Assembly (NCBI RefSeq): GCF_004768785.1
Contig: NZ_SRMQ01000008.1
Location: 62,001 to 126,000, forward strand
Length of the DNA stretch: 64,000 nt
Source of the DNA: Caproiciproducens galactitolivorans
Lineage (GTDB): Bacteria > Bacillota > Clostridia > Oscillospirales > Acutalibacteraceae
Direction of reading: 5' to 3'
The notes under the pieces were generated by a model that saw nothing but the letters and a program-made list of their open reading frames with translations, did not search any database and was not told the DNA's origin. Both the position numbers and the translations under genes were made by a program. Below are positions 1 to 10,142 of the stretch, in pieces. Numbering within the stretch: the stretch's first letter is position 1; each line of letters begins with the position of its first letter.

Positions 1-1133
<1,133 letters not shown>

Positions 1134-1144
1134 CTATAACAAGA

Positions 1145-1780
1145 TCAGTTAATATTTGCAACAACCTGGGGCACCTCGCCGATAATGACGGTTTCCGCAA
1201 CTGGAATCGAGGTTTCAACTTCCGTAGTCGAATCGAACCACGGTATGTACGAATAAATGCTGGTATGTATGCATAAAAGAATCTGATGCTTGGTCTGGTT
1301 TATTCCCGCGGATTCAAACGTGCTTTTAAATTCCGCGCTGACGGAACCGGAAAGGGTAAGCCGAAGCGGTACGTCCGGTCCCCGTCCATGCAATAAATCA
1401 TTCCCGATAAGGGTTCCCAAAGGAACGCCCATATCCATATGGGAATCATCGCCAAGTTCTTTTTGTACATCCGCAATGACCACGGATTTCAATTGGTTCA
1501 TCCGAACCATCTGGGTGGTAATCGAAAGCACTTTTCCGTTGGTATCGCGCTCAATCGATACTAGGTCATTGTAGGTAAGGGCATTTTTATCCAATTCTTG
1601 GGAAATTGCGCGATTGATTACGTCAACCGACTTTATCCGAGCCTGATTTGTAATAATCGCTTTAATTACCGGACGAAATTGAGTGTCCAGCAATAGTATA
1701 AACGCTAAAATGAAAGCTATGAATAATAAACCCTTAAAACCACTATGCGAACGAGTCCTGTATCTGCGCCACCCTTGCAT
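1145..1780 (-). CDS. yunB: Sporulation protein YunB
   Basis: 211-residue protein of the YunB family, which in Bacillus is made in the mother cell and is needed for efficient sporulation; its biochemical role is not established. A basic N-terminus (RRYRTRSHS) leads into a single membrane segment at about residues 15-32, and the rest is a soluble domain with the family-typical run VPLGTLIGNDLLHGRGP near the middle. Start ATG with GGAGGTGA eight bases upstream. A possible promoter TTGCAC-N18-TATTAT lies just upstream in the minus orientation; I could not see a convincing sigma-E site. Its presence says the host makes endospores. Confidence 0.88.
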   Translation of the reverse strand: MQGWRRYRTRSHSGFKGLLFIAFILAFILLLDTQFRPVIKAIITNQARIKSVDVINRAISQELDKNALTYNDLVSIERDTNGKVLSITTQMVRMNQLKSVVIADVQKELGDDSHMDMGVPLGTLIGNDLLHGRGPDVPLRLTLSGSVSAEFKSTFESAGINQTKHQILLCIHTSIYSYIPWFDSTTEVETSIPVAETVIIGEVPQVVANIN

Positions 1781-1845
1781 AGACTCACCTCCAAAGCACT
1801 TACCCTATAATACACAGGAGGAATAAAAATGTGCAAAGGCAGAAA

Positions 1846-1877
1846 AAACGCAGAGAAACAAATTCCTCTGCGTTTCT
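1846..1877 (-). terminator. Rho-independent terminator after ispH-rpsA
   Basis: Ten-base-pair stem (AAACGCAGAG / CTCTGCGTTT at 1866-1875 and 1846-1855) followed on the minus strand by a T-run. It lies 17 bases past the stop of the ispH-rpsA gene and ends the long cmk operon. Confidence 0.85.
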
Positions 1878-1893
1878 ACAATCCAATATAAAA

Positions 1894-3864
1894 TTATTCT
1901 GCCGGCGTTTCTTCCGGTTTTTCTTCAGGCTCAAGAAGAGCACGAATGGAAAGGCTGACGCGCTTCTTGTCAAAATCAATATCCGTAATCTTGGCTTTCA
2001 CAACCTCGTTCACTTTCAGGACATCCTGCGGTTTTTCAATTCTGTGGTCGGCGATTTGAGAAATATGTATCAAACCGTCGATACCAGGAATAACTCTTGC
2101 AAATGCGCCGAATTCTGTCATCCCAACAATCGTAACATCCGCAACTGTGCCGACAGGATAATCCCGCTTCAGGATTTCCCAGGGGTTGTCCTCTGCGCGT
2201 TTATATCCAAGGGAAATTTTCCCTTTTTCTCTGTCAAGACCCTTAATATACACATGAACCGTATCTCCAATGTTGACAACTTCGGAGGGATGTTTGATTC
2301 TCTCCCAGGACAGTTCGGAAATATGGATCATGCCGTCGATACCGCCCAAATCAACGAAGGCACCGTACGAAGTCAATGATTTTACAACACCGTCGTATTC
2401 CTTGCCTTCTTCGGCAGTCTCCCAGAATTTTTCGGCCAATGCTTTGCGTTCGTCTTTCAGGACGGAACGGATCGAACCAACCGCACGTCTGCGGTTACGG
2501 TTAACTTCGATAACGCGGAATTTCACCTCTTTTTTAAGAAGCTCATCCAATGGTTCGCCACGGGAAACGGTAGCCTGAGAAGCAGGAATAAAGACGCGGA
2601 CACCATGGGAAACAACAATTAAGCCGCCCTTGATGATCTCGGTAACAACACCGGTAAGTACTTCCTGACTCTCTTCCGCGGAGGAAACCGTTTCCCAGCC
2701 CTTTGCTGCGTCTAAGCGCTTCTTGGAAAGCATAATGGTGCCCTCCTGGTCGTTTGTACGCATGATGAGAAGTTCCATCTCATCGCCAATTTTAACGACA
2801 TCCTCCGGACGGACATTCGGGTCAGCGGAAAGCTCCGAAGCCGGTATAAAACCAGCCTGCTTTCTTCCTACATCGACAAACACCTCGCTGGGAGTAATGC
2901 CGACAACCACACCGCGTACCTTCTCATCTGTATTTAAATTCTTTAGGGACTCCTCAAGCATTTCCTCGAAGTTTCCCTCGGCATTATTCTCCATTAAATT
3001 TTGACCAGCAGCCTCGTTGATTTCTGACATGGTATCAAGTACCTCCTTTATAATGCTTGCCGGCGTGGAAGCACCGGCAGTAATGCCAATACACTCGGCC
3101 CCTTTCAGAGCCGACAACGGCAGTTCATCCGCCGTTTCTATAAGATAGGTGCTGCAGTTTTTTCTGCACACATCCCGTAATTTCGCTGTATTTGAACTCT
3201 GCCTCCCACCAATTACAATCATTACGTCGCAACATCGGGAAAGCGACTCCGCTTCCGATTGACGAACAGCAGTAGCATTACATATTGTATCAAAAATTGT
3301 TGCATTTGTATATACCCTTTTGATGATTTCCAAACAATTTTCCCATTCCGATACGCTAAAAGTTGTTTGGGCTACTACACAGGGGGGCATTTTATTGTCA
3401 ATCGGAATATTTTGGAGGATCCCCCGTAATTCTTCCGCATTTCTAAACACAAAACAATTTTCGGAGCAATGCCCCCGGATTCCCTGAACTTCCGGGTGAC
3501 TGCAATCCCCTGCGATCAGGACTGTTTTTCCCTCAGCAGATGCCTTTGATACAATTTTGTGTATTTTTGCGACAAACGGGCAGGTCGCATCGACACATTC
3601 TAATTTTTTCTCAAAAATCGCATCGCATACGGCCTTCGACACGCCGTGGGAGCGAATGACAATTGTCGCGTCCGCAGGCGCCTCGTCGGGCGAATCCACA
3701 ATTTTCACGCCGCGTTCCGCAAACTGCGCCAGCGTTTGCGGATTATGAATAATCGGTCCAAGCGTACAAACCTTTTTCCCTTTGCGAAGAAGTGCGTCCA
3801 CCATTTCGATCGCCCGGTTGACGCCGAAGCAATATCCCGCCGAACGGGCTACAATGACCTTCAA
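1894..3864 (-). CDS. ispH: Fused HMBPP reductase IspH - ribosomal protein S1-like (four S1 domains)
   Basis: One 656-residue frame. Residues 1-285 are IspH, which reduces HMBPP to IPP and DMAPP in the last step of the non-mevalonate isoprenoid pathway. The cluster cysteines C12, C95 (DATCP) and C195 and the histidines H40, H73 and H123 are all present, so the enzyme should be active. Residues ~317-385, 402-469, 489-556 and 572-643 are S1 RNA-binding domains, giving an RpsA-like translation module; the last two are the most typical. This fusion is known in many Clostridia and is not a frameshift artefact. It is the last gene of the operon and overlaps the upstream plsC by four bases (ATGA). 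Confidence 0.95.
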   Translation of the reverse strand: MKVIVARSAGYCFGVNRAIEMVDALLRKGKKVCTLGPIIHNPQTLAQFAERGVKIVDSPDEAPADATIVIRSHGVSKAVCDAIFEKKLECVDATCPFVAKIHKIVSKASAEGKTVLIAGDCSHPEVQGIRGHCSENCFVFRNAEELRGILQNIPIDNKMPPCVVAQTTFSVSEWENCLEIIKRVYTNATIFDTICNATAVRQSEAESLSRCCDVMIVIGGRQSSNTAKLRDVCRKNCSTYLIETADELPLSALKGAECIGITAGASTPASIIKEVLDTMSEINEAAGQNLMENNAEGNFEEMLEESLKNLNTDEKVRGVVVGITPSEVFVDVGRKQAGFIPASELSADPNVRPEDVVKIGDEMELLIMRTNDQEGTIMLSKKRLDAAKGWETVSSAEESQEVLTGVVTEIIKGGLIVVSHGVRVFIPASQATVSRGEPLDELLKKEVKFRVIEVNRNRRRAVGSIRSVLKDERKALAEKFWETAEEGKEYDGVVKSLTSYGAFVDLGGIDGMIHISELSWERIKHPSEVVNIGDTVHVYIKGLDREKGKISLGYKRAEDNPWEILKRDYPVGTVADVTIVGMTEFGAFARVIPGIDGLIHISQIADHRIEKPQDVLKVNEVVKAKITDIDFDKKRVSLSIRALLEPEEKPEETPAE

Positions 3865-4460
3865 TACTTTTCCTCCAGCATTTGATTTATTTTTTCCGCG
3901 ATGACCAACGCCGCCGAGCGTATGGAAGCGGTTGATTTCTCCCGGATATCCAGCTCATCCGGGAAAATCGGTTTTCCGTAGCGAACCGTTATCCGCTTAA
4001 ACGGTTTAATGATCCCATCACAGTAAATGGAAGCGGGAAGAACCGGAGCCTTTGAAAGGCCGGCAATCATCGCAACGCCGGCTTTCGGTTGGAACGGCGT
4101 ATCGTCAAAAACACATTTCCCCTGCGGGAAAATCCCCAGCAAACCTTCCTGATTCAATATTTGCACAGCCCTGCGGACAGAGCCTGCATCGCCCGAATCC
4201 CTTTTCACCGGGAAAGCACCCAACCGGTATAAAACCCACCGGATAACGGCCCCATGCTCCTCAAACAGCTCGGATTTTGCCATATACCGGATTTGCCTTT
4301 TAAAGGGCATCGCCAGAAACAGCGGGTCAAACACCGACTTGTGGTTACAGCAGACAATCAACCTTCCTTCCTCCGGTATATTTTCAATCCCCCTGTATTC
4401 AATTGAAAAAAGCCGTTTTGCGAAGAAGGAAAGAAACCGAAGGCAAAAAAAATAAAACAT
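3861..4460 (-). CDS. PlsC-type acyltransferase, divergent copy
   Basis: 199-residue member of the lysophosphatidate (1-acylglycerol-3-phosphate) acyltransferase family, expected to transfer an acyl chain in phosphatidate synthesis at the membrane. The catalytic motif I is intact (NHKSVFD, H40 and D45). Motif III, normally FPEGTRS, reads FPQGKCV (residues 111-117), so the conserved Glu and Arg that help bind the glycerol phosphate are gone. Substrate may therefore differ from that of its neighbour. A hydrophobic N-terminus (FYFFCLRFLSFF) probably binds the membrane. It starts 11 bases after the paralogous plsC and overlaps ispH by four. Confidence 0.85.
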   Translation of the reverse strand: MFYFFCLRFLSFFAKRLFSIEYRGIENIPEEGRLIVCCNHKSVFDPLFLAMPFKRQIRYMAKSELFEEHGAVIRWVLYRLGAFPVKRDSGDAGSVRRAVQILNQEGLLGIFPQGKCVFDDTPFQPKAGVAMIAGLSKAPVLPASIYCDGIIKPFKRITVRYGKPIFPDELDIREKSTASIRSAALVIAEKINQMLEEKY

Positions 4461-4471
4461 AAAATCAAGCC

Positions 4472-5101
4472 TTACATTTTTTCAAATGCTTTCAAATCAC
4501 GCTCACGAAGCTCAATAATTTTATTCATCACAAAGCGGGATGCATTACGGAATTCCGTCCCTGTGCCCCTTTCGATTCCCAGTTCCTCCGGCTGTATCAG
4601 TTTTCCAAACGATACCATGCATTTTTCAAAGGCCTTGGGAACGCCGCCGCTCTTTGGGGTAATACAGCATGGAAGAATGGGCGCATTGTTTTTGTAAGCC
4701 AGCATGACCGCCCCCGCCTTCGGCTGTAAGGGCTCCCCGGTTTTCGAACGTGTTCCTTCAATAAAAACGCCCAGCGCCTGGCCGTTTTGCAGGAGCTCTT
4801 GGGCTCTGTTGATAGCGGACATATCCCCCTTCCCCCTTTGTACGGGGAAAGCGCCAAGCCCGGAAAGAATCAGGCCAAACGCTTTGTTTTTAAACAGCTC
4901 CGATTTCGACATATAAAAAATCTGGCGGCGCTGCGAAAAAGCAAGCCGTATCGGATCGGAATTGCTGATATGATTGCAACAGACAACTACTTTTCCGGTA
5001 GGCGGCATATTGTCGCCGTCATTAACCTGATAAGGCATAAATAATCTTGCCACAGGCTGAATACATATTTTCCCAAAATTATACAGAGGTGTACGCTTCA
5101 C
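4472..5101 (-). CDS. plsC: 1-acylglycerol-3-phosphate O-acyltransferase (PlsC)
   Basis: 209 residues. Acylates lysophosphatidate to phosphatidate in membrane phospholipid synthesis. Motif I NHISNSD (H44, D49) and motif III IEGTRS (E115-S119) are both canonical, unlike the next gene, so this is the better candidate for the housekeeping enzyme. It lies 15 bases after cmk and 11 before the second plsC. A cmk-plsC-ispH-rpsA order is common in Clostridia; a tandem pair of plsC genes is the local variation. Confidence 0.9.
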   Translation of the reverse strand: MKRTPLYNFGKICIQPVARLFMPYQVNDGDNMPPTGKVVVCCNHISNSDPIRLAFSQRRQIFYMSKSELFKNKAFGLILSGLGAFPVQRGKGDMSAINRAQELLQNGQALGVFIEGTRSKTGEPLQPKAGAVMLAYKNNAPILPCCITPKSGGVPKAFEKCMVSFGKLIQPEELGIERGTGTEFRNASRFVMNKIIELRERDLKAFEKM

Positions 5102-5116
5102 TTAGTATCACCAGTT

Positions 5117-5791
5117 TCAATTATTTTCGTTCAGCTTCTTTTCAATAATCGACATCAGCTTATCAATCGATTGTTCCAATGTCATTCCCGTAGTATCCAC
5201 CACAATCGCTGTTTCCGCCGGAACAAGCGGCGCAACCGTACGGTGCGAATCGTTGTAATCCCGCTTTTTTAAATCGGCCAAAACTTCGTCAAACCGCACC
5301 TTTTCTCCCTTTTCCCTCAGCTCCTCATATCTTCTTTCCGCGCGCTCCTCCGGCGATGCAGTCAGGAAAATTTTCACCTGTGCATCCGGAAGGACAACCG
5401 TTCCTATATCACGCCCGTCCATAATAACATTGTTTGTTTTCGCTAGATCCTGCTGTAAAGAGAACAAAAACTTCCGTACCTCCGGAATGGCAGAAACATC
5501 GGAAGCCGCCATAGAAACTTCCGGCGTACGGATATCGCCTGTAACATCCCTATCCCCTAAATAAACCTTTTGCTCCCCGTTTTGAAAAGCAAGCCGGATT
5601 TTCACCTGTTCCAAAAGCGGGCAAACCGCCGTGGAGTCGGAAGGAGCAACCCCTTTTTGTAACATAAACAGGCCGACCGCGCGGTACAAAGCGCCGGTGT
5701 CGACATAAATATAGCCGAGCTCCGCCGCCGCCCGGCGGGCGATGGTGCTTTTCCCGGCCCCTGCCGGGCCGTCAATGGCAATTGCTATCAT
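5117..5791 (-). CDS. cmk: Cytidylate kinase
   Basis: 224 residues, the usual length. Phosphorylates CMP and dCMP to the diphosphates. The P-loop GPAGAGKST is at residues 8-16, and the DGRDIGTVV substrate-binding motif follows near residue 125; the lid region is rich in Arg (EERAERRYEEL). It overlaps the upstream flavoprotein gene by four bases (ATGA), so the two are translationally coupled. RBS GGGAGAAG upstream of the ATG. Confidence 0.95.
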   Translation of the reverse strand: MIAIAIDGPAGAGKSTIARRAAAELGYIYVDTGALYRAVGLFMLQKGVAPSDSTAVCPLLEQVKIRLAFQNGEQKVYLGDRDVTGDIRTPEVSMAASDVSAIPEVRKFLFSLQQDLAKTNNVIMDGRDIGTVVLPDAQVKIFLTASPEERAERRYEELREKGEKVRFDEVLADLKKRDYNDSHRTVAPLVPAETAIVVDTTGMTLEQSIDKLMSIIEKKLNENN

Positions 5792-7059
5792 TCGTTTGCT
5801 TCTCCCTTGTTTATTATAGAATCAGCCGCAAGGCGGCCGGTGCTGAACGCAATCTGCAGGTTAAAGCCGCCAGTGTAGGCGTCCACATCAATGACTTCCC
5901 CTGCGAAATAGAGACCTTTCACCAATTTGGACTGCATCGTCTTTGGGTTGATTTCGCTGACCTTAACGCCCCCGGAAGTAACGATTGCCTCTTCAATCGG
6001 CCGAAAAGCCGATACCTGCAATTCATAGGATTTCAAAAGGCCCGCAAAAGCACGGCGCATTTCCTTTGTAATTTGGTTGCATTTCCTTTCCGGCGGTATT
6101 CCGGATTTCGAAACCATTACGGGAATCATCTTTCGCGGCAGCAGCGCAGATAAGGAGTTGCAAAAATCCCGATTCTGATTCTGTGCAAAATCGCGCTGCA
6201 GGCGCGCGTCAAGCTGCTCTATGCTGAGCGCCGGCTTCAGATCGATAAAAATATGATAACGGCCCGGCTCCATATCCCGCATATGCGCGCTCGCGCTTAA
6301 GATAATCGGACCGGAAACGCCGAAATGCGTAAAGAGCATTTCGCCAAAATCCGTATAGATCGTTTTTTTCTTTTTTGTATCCATTACCGTAATCGATACA
6401 TTTTTCAGCGAAAGGCCCATCATATCCCGGCACTCGCTTCCGGATACAACAAGCGGCACCAGCGAGGGGCGCAGCGGGGTTACGGTGTGTCCTGCCTGCT
6501 TTGCAAGGCGGTAACCGTCGCCGGTGGAACCGGTTGCGGGATAGGAAGCACCTCCACAGCATACGATCACATTTTTTGCTGCTATTTCAGCCCCGTCCGA
6601 AAGCTGTACCCCATGGACGGTATCTTCTTTCAGCAAAAGCCTTTTTGCTTCCCCCGTAACAAGTTCAGCACCGTTTCGCTTTACAAATTTCGTAAGGGCG
6701 TCCACAATATCGGAGGATTTGTCCGACTGAGGAAAAACGCGGTTTCCCCGCTCAACCTTGATTGGAACGCCAAGCTCTTCAAAAAAGCGGATGGTATCCT
6801 GCGGAGGAAAATGCGTGGCCGCGCTGTAAAGAAAGCGCCCGTTTGACGGAACTGATGCGATAAAGGTCTGTATATCGCAATTGTTGGTAAGATTGCATCT
6901 GCCCTTTCCGGTGATGAGCAGCTTCCGCCCGAGACGTTCCTTTTTTTCCAGCAGACAAACGCACAGGCCGTTGCTGGCAGCGGTTCCTGCCGCCAGCATC
7001 CCCGCGGCGCCGCCCCCGATTATCAGCGCATCATAGAGCTGATCCACTAGCTTTTTCAT
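5788..7059 (-). CDS. HI0933/BaiN-family NAD(P)/FAD-dependent oxidoreductase
   Basis: 423-residue flavoprotein of the HI0933 (YhiN) family, usually annotated as an aminoacetone-oxidase-like or BaiN-like flavin reductase; the natural substrate is mostly unknown. The FAD dinucleotide-binding motif IIGGGAAG lies near residue 13, followed by the family signature GRKLLITGKGRCNLTNN, and near the C-terminus FAGEVIDVDAYTGGFNLQIAFSTG, which closes the FAD site. The gene overlaps the 3' end of the rpiR-type regulator by 29 bases and cmk by four. This clostridial context (flavoprotein directly before cmk) is frequent and implies co-transcription, not shared function. Confidence 0.9.
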   Translation of the reverse strand: MKKLVDQLYDALIIGGGAAGMLAAGTAASNGLCVCLLEKKERLGRKLLITGKGRCNLTNNCDIQTFIASVPSNGRFLYSAATHFPPQDTIRFFEELGVPIKVERGNRVFPQSDKSSDIVDALTKFVKRNGAELVTGEAKRLLLKEDTVHGVQLSDGAEIAAKNVIVCCGGASYPATGSTGDGYRLAKQAGHTVTPLRPSLVPLVVSGSECRDMMGLSLKNVSITVMDTKKKKTIYTDFGEMLFTHFGVSGPIILSASAHMRDMEPGRYHIFIDLKPALSIEQLDARLQRDFAQNQNRDFCNSLSALLPRKMIPVMVSKSGIPPERKCNQITKEMRRAFAGLLKSYELQVSAFRPIEEAIVTSGGVKVSEINPKTMQSKLVKGLYFAGEVIDVDAYTGGFNLQIAFSTGRLAADSIINKGEANE

Positions 7060-7915
7060 CTACCTTTTCATACACTTCATATTCATCCCATATATCCTCA
7101 AGGCGCTTAAATACCTGTGTAAGCTCTCCTGATTTTTTTAGTGAGGTGGTTACAATCAGTGCATTGATCAAACTGAGCGGCGCTACGAGGGTGTCCACAA
7201 TCGAAGCAATATCACTACGGGCAAGCAAGGCGTAATCCGCCTCTTTCGCAAGAGGGGAAAGCGGACTGTCCGTAATGGCAATTACCGTCGCCCCGCGCTT
7301 GTGGGCAAAGTTCATAGCGTTAACCGCCTTCCGGGAATAACGGGGAAAGCTGATTCCAATAACAACATCCCGCTCGTCCACCCGGATCATCTGTTCAAAA
7401 ATCTCACCTTCGCTGGTTGACTTTACTAAGAGGACATTCTCGAAAATTAAATTAAAATAATTGTAGAGGAACGTTGCCAAGGCAAGCGAGCTTCTTGCCC
7501 CGAGAATATAAATTTTGCGTGCGGCGACAATCGCGTCTACCGAACGGTAAAAATCCTCATGCGGTATTTCCTCCATCGTTCTGCGGATAGTTTCGATATC
7601 CTGATTAAATACGGAATCAAGAATATCGGCGTCGCCGATCCTGCTTGCGGTAACCTCCATTCTTTGAACGGAGGTCAGCTTGCTGCGAATCATTTCCTGC
7701 ACAGCCTGCTGCAATTCGGGATACCCCGTATAGCCGATTTCCGTAGCAAAACGGACAACCGTCGATTCGCTCACGCCGACGGTCGCTCCCAGTTTCGAAG
7801 CGGTCATAAACGCAACTTTATCGTAATGTTCCTCAATATATTTTGCAATTAATTTTTGCCCTTTCGAAAATTCTTTCATCTTGTTTCTGATTCTGGTGAT
7901 TAATAAATTATTCAT
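7031..7915 (-). CDS. MurR/RpiR-family transcriptional regulator
   Basis: 294 residues: an N-terminal helix-turn-helix of the RpiR type (residues ~1-77, with KLGATVGVSESTVVRFATEIGY as recognition region) and a C-terminal SIS domain (~105-260, LGARSSLALA and GISFPRYSRKAVNAM) that normally binds a phosphosugar. It is the first gene of the operon. ATG with AGGAG upstream and a likely promoter TTGATT-N17-TAATAT before that. No sugar gene is adjacent, so its targets cannot be named; it may regulate its own operon. Confidence 0.88.
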   Translation of the reverse strand: MNNLLITRIRNKMKEFSKGQKLIAKYIEEHYDKVAFMTASKLGATVGVSESTVVRFATEIGYTGYPELQQAVQEMIRSKLTSVQRMEVTASRIGDADILDSVFNQDIETIRRTMEEIPHEDFYRSVDAIVAARKIYILGARSSLALATFLYNYFNLIFENVLLVKSTSEGEIFEQMIRVDERDVVIGISFPRYSRKAVNAMNFAHKRGATVIAITDSPLSPLAKEADYALLARSDIASIVDTLVAPLSLINALIVTTSLKKSGELTQVFKRLEDIWDEYEVYEKVDEKASGSAL

Positions 7916-8027
7916 TCAACCAACTCCTGTTATTCATATTAATTCGAAATCGCTTAAAAATCAAGTATATTTCCGTTATTTTGCAGGAAGGGACACTTTT
8001 TAATTCATTTTAATGCGGATTCCCAAT

Positions 8028-8049
8028 AAAAAAAGCCCCCTTCGGGGGC
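8028..8049 (-). terminator. Terminator of the DUF5685-dnaJ-like-membrane protein operon
   Basis: GC-only stem GCCCCC/GGGGGC with a three-base loop, followed on the minus strand by seven Ts. It lies directly after the stop of the 8056 gene. Confidence 0.88.
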
Positions 8050-8055
8050 AAACCT

Positions 8056-8589
8056 TTATTTTGACCATTTACGGAAATACGGATGAAACCGCTGGAAATA
8101 GGAAACAACCAACAGGGATAGTGCGTAATCGTATACTGCAAAAATAATATTTCCTATGAGCAGGAATACCCACGGAAGGTATATCCCCGCAACGGTAAAA
8201 CTATCTTCCGGTACGGACAGCAGCTTGATGCTGAGAAAAAAACAGGCAACCATCGATACGTTAAATACAGAAAATTTCAAAATATAGGCTGCCACCCTGT
8301 TATGAATTTTTTCAATCTGCGCTTTCAAAATGGGGTAATACCCGAAGAAAAGGATAAATAGTACCACGGCTTCCTTATCCCCTGCTAGGAACAGCGAAAG
8401 CACCGAAACAGCAACATAAACCAACCATGCCCAGCTCTTCCCGAATTCGATCACAACCGCGATCAGCAGCACGCCCGCCAGCGCCGGAAACGCGTAGGTC
8501 CCGATCGATATGATTCCAGTTAGAAACATCAGTAGTGTACACAATGCCGTAGCAATTCCGCAAAAAGCCAAGCGGAAACTTTTCGTCAA
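8056..8589 (-). CDS. Conserved integral membrane protein of unknown function
   Basis: 177 residues, almost all hydrophobic, with about five to six membrane segments (residues ~5-30, 33-47, 52-85, 100-125, 130-165) and a short basic C-terminus (RFHPYFRKWSK). I do not recognise the family; it resembles in size and spacing the substrate-binding subunits of ECF transporters but lacks any signature I can name. It starts with TTG, preceded by GGGGGGA at the right distance. It is the last gene of a three-gene run after the DUF5685 and J-domain genes, 22 bases after the latter. Confidence 0.7.
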   Translation of the reverse strand: MTKSFRLAFCGIATALCTLLMFLTGIISIGTYAFPALAGVLLIAVVIEFGKSWAWLVYVAVSVLSLFLAGDKEAVVLFILFFGYYPILKAQIEKIHNRVAAYILKFSVFNVSMVACFFLSIKLLSVPEDSFTVAGIYLPWVFLLIGNIIFAVYDYALSLLVVSYFQRFHPYFRKWSK

Positions 8590-8611
8590 AGGAAATCCCC
8601 CCTAAATGCTG

Positions 8612-9253
8612 TTAACAGCATGGGATTAAGTCCCCGCCCATGCATTCGCAGCAACAGTCCGCGCAAAGCAGCGACGAACAAATATCACAGCCGCTGCAAC
8701 CGTTGGCATATGTGACGTTGGGATTATACCCACCATACGCACCGTTGCGCTGGTTCATCACCTGATTCATGGCCGCGCGGTATTCCCCATTGCCAGGATC
8801 CATTTGGCATGCTCTTGCTAAGCAGTTGTATGCTTCTTCGAGCCAGCCCCGTTTATAAAGGACGGTTCCCTTCAAAAAATACCATTCCGCATTTCTGTTT
8901 TCCGGCGGTACGCCGTCCAAAATCTGTTCCGCGTCCGCAATCCTACCCAGCATAATTAAATTCCGAACGTCGCCGAATCCCGTATTCGAGTAATATGCAT
9001 AACCCGGATTTGTATATCCGCCATTTGAAGTGTTATAGGAAGAATACCCTCCATTTTTCTGCTGCTTTCGCTGCGCGATAATGGTATCATAAGCCTCGTT
9101 AATTTCCTTCATTTTTTCACCGGCTAAATCGGCAATCGGACTTCCGGAGTAATTATCGGGGTGGTATTTTTTCGCAAGCTCGCGATAAGCATTTTTAATT
9201 TCGTCATCTGTGGCGTTTGGTGAAACTCCTAATACCTTATAAGGATCCGACAT
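8612..9253 (-). CDS. J-domain (DnaJ-like) protein with cysteine-rich tail
   Basis: 213 residues. Residues 1-65 form a J domain with the HPD triad at 31-33, which stimulates an Hsp70 (DnaK) ATPase. A Gly/Tyr/Asn-rich linker follows, then a TPR-like pair of helices ([28 protein letters not shown], ~120-155). The last ~30 residues hold ten cysteines ([19 protein letters not shown]...), suggesting metal binding or acylation. It lacks the DnaJ zinc-finger and C-terminal peptide-binding domains, so it is a specialised co-chaperone, not DnaJ. It overlaps the 3' end of the DUF5685 gene by 17 bases. Confidence 0.88.
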   Translation of the reverse strand: MSDPYKVLGVSPNATDDEIKNAYRELAKKYHPDNYSGSPIADLAGEKMKEINEAYDTIIAQRKQQKNGGYSSYNTSNGGYTNPGYAYYSNTGFGDVRNLIMLGRIADAEQILDGVPPENRNAEWYFLKGTVLYKRGWLEEAYNCLARACQMDPGNGEYRAAMNQVMNQRNGAYGGYNPNVTYANGCSGCDICSSLLCADCCCECMGGDLIPCC

Positions 9254-10142
9254 GCATTTTCTCCTTCTTAAACAGTATTTCTTTTTGAATTTGCGGCAGA
9301 CCTTTTTTTACAACATTATCAACTATAGGCCCGAAACAATTTAAATCCAAGATATTTAATGCGGCTATGAGCTGAGAAAGTGTAAGGTTTAATACCTGAT
9401 TCACGTAACCTCTTACTTTGTCCAGTTCTTCCTGCGTACTCGACTGATTTAATTGAAATTTTAATACAAAAGGATTAAAAGAAGCAAATCGAATATCCTT
9501 TTCAATATCATCCGCAGCATCGATTAAATAGACCCATCGTCCAAGATAATACCCAAACTGACGAAGAATACGGACCTTCGCACTTTCCGAATTTTCCGGT
9601 TTCCCGGCAATGGATTCAAAAATCTGTCTAAGCATTTCCGAAGTAGGTTCCGCACAGGCATCGATACAAGGGTTGTCCCTGTGCTCCACTTCATACTGCA
9701 TTTGAATTGACTTGGAAACGATGGCATCCATCCACGGGAAATCACGAGCCGCCCTTTTGTGCGCGCGGGCCGCGAAGGGCAAAAGTAAAGCGGAACGAAG
9801 CTTCCCCAAAAAGCGGGAATCCGCAATGTCATCCTTTATTTTATAATACGTCATGATTACCGACAACGCAGAAGCGGCAATCAACTCATTTTCGCCCGCG
9901 TTACAGTATGCGCACTTTTTCAACGGATTAACAACACAACGTCCATTCTTAAAACCGGGGCAATCCGCGCCGACCGCGATTTGCACCAATGCGTAAAACG
10001 TACAGTCGTAACTTAATGTAAGGCGCGCCATCATTCCATAGCTTTTCCCAAGCTGACGGCAAAGCGAACAGTACACAGCCTTGTACTGTTCATATTCCCG
10101 AACAAGCATTTCTGATTTTTGCGGCCTTATATAACCAAACAC
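9237..10142 (-). CDS. DUF5685 family protein
   Basis: About 301 residues of a clostridial family of unknown function (DUF5685). The N-terminus [12 protein letters not shown], then [12 protein letters not shown] and [14 protein letters not shown], match the family. Several paired cysteines (CSLC, CAYC) suggest metal binding, and the C-terminal half is helical. I prefer a GTG start at 10142: it gives the family-typical start MFGYI and has AAGGA upstream, whereas the ATG nine bases earlier has no spaced RBS. It precedes and overlaps the J-domain gene. This pairing recurs in Clostridia, in my recollection, so a joint role with Hsp70 is possible but is inference. Confidence 0.75.
   Translation of the reverse strand: MFGYIRPQKSEMLVREYEQYKAVYCSLCRQLGKSYGMMARLTLSYDCTFYALVQIAVGADCPGFKNGRCVVNPLKKCAYCNAGENELIAASALSVIMTYYKIKDDIADSRFLGKLRSALLLPFAARAHKRAARDFPWMDAIVSKSIQMQYEVEHRDNPCIDACAEPTSEMLRQIFESIAGKPENSESAKVRILRQFGYYLGRWVYLIDAADDIEKDIRFASFNPFVLKFQLNQSSTQEELDKVRGYVNQVLNLTLSQLIAALNILDLNCFGPIVDNVVKKGLPQIQKEILFKKEKMHVGSL

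Noticed and set aside
8056-8589. Assigning the membrane protein as an ECF S component
   Set aside because: Size and segment number fit, but I see no conserved S-component motif and no riboswitch, so I leave the function open.
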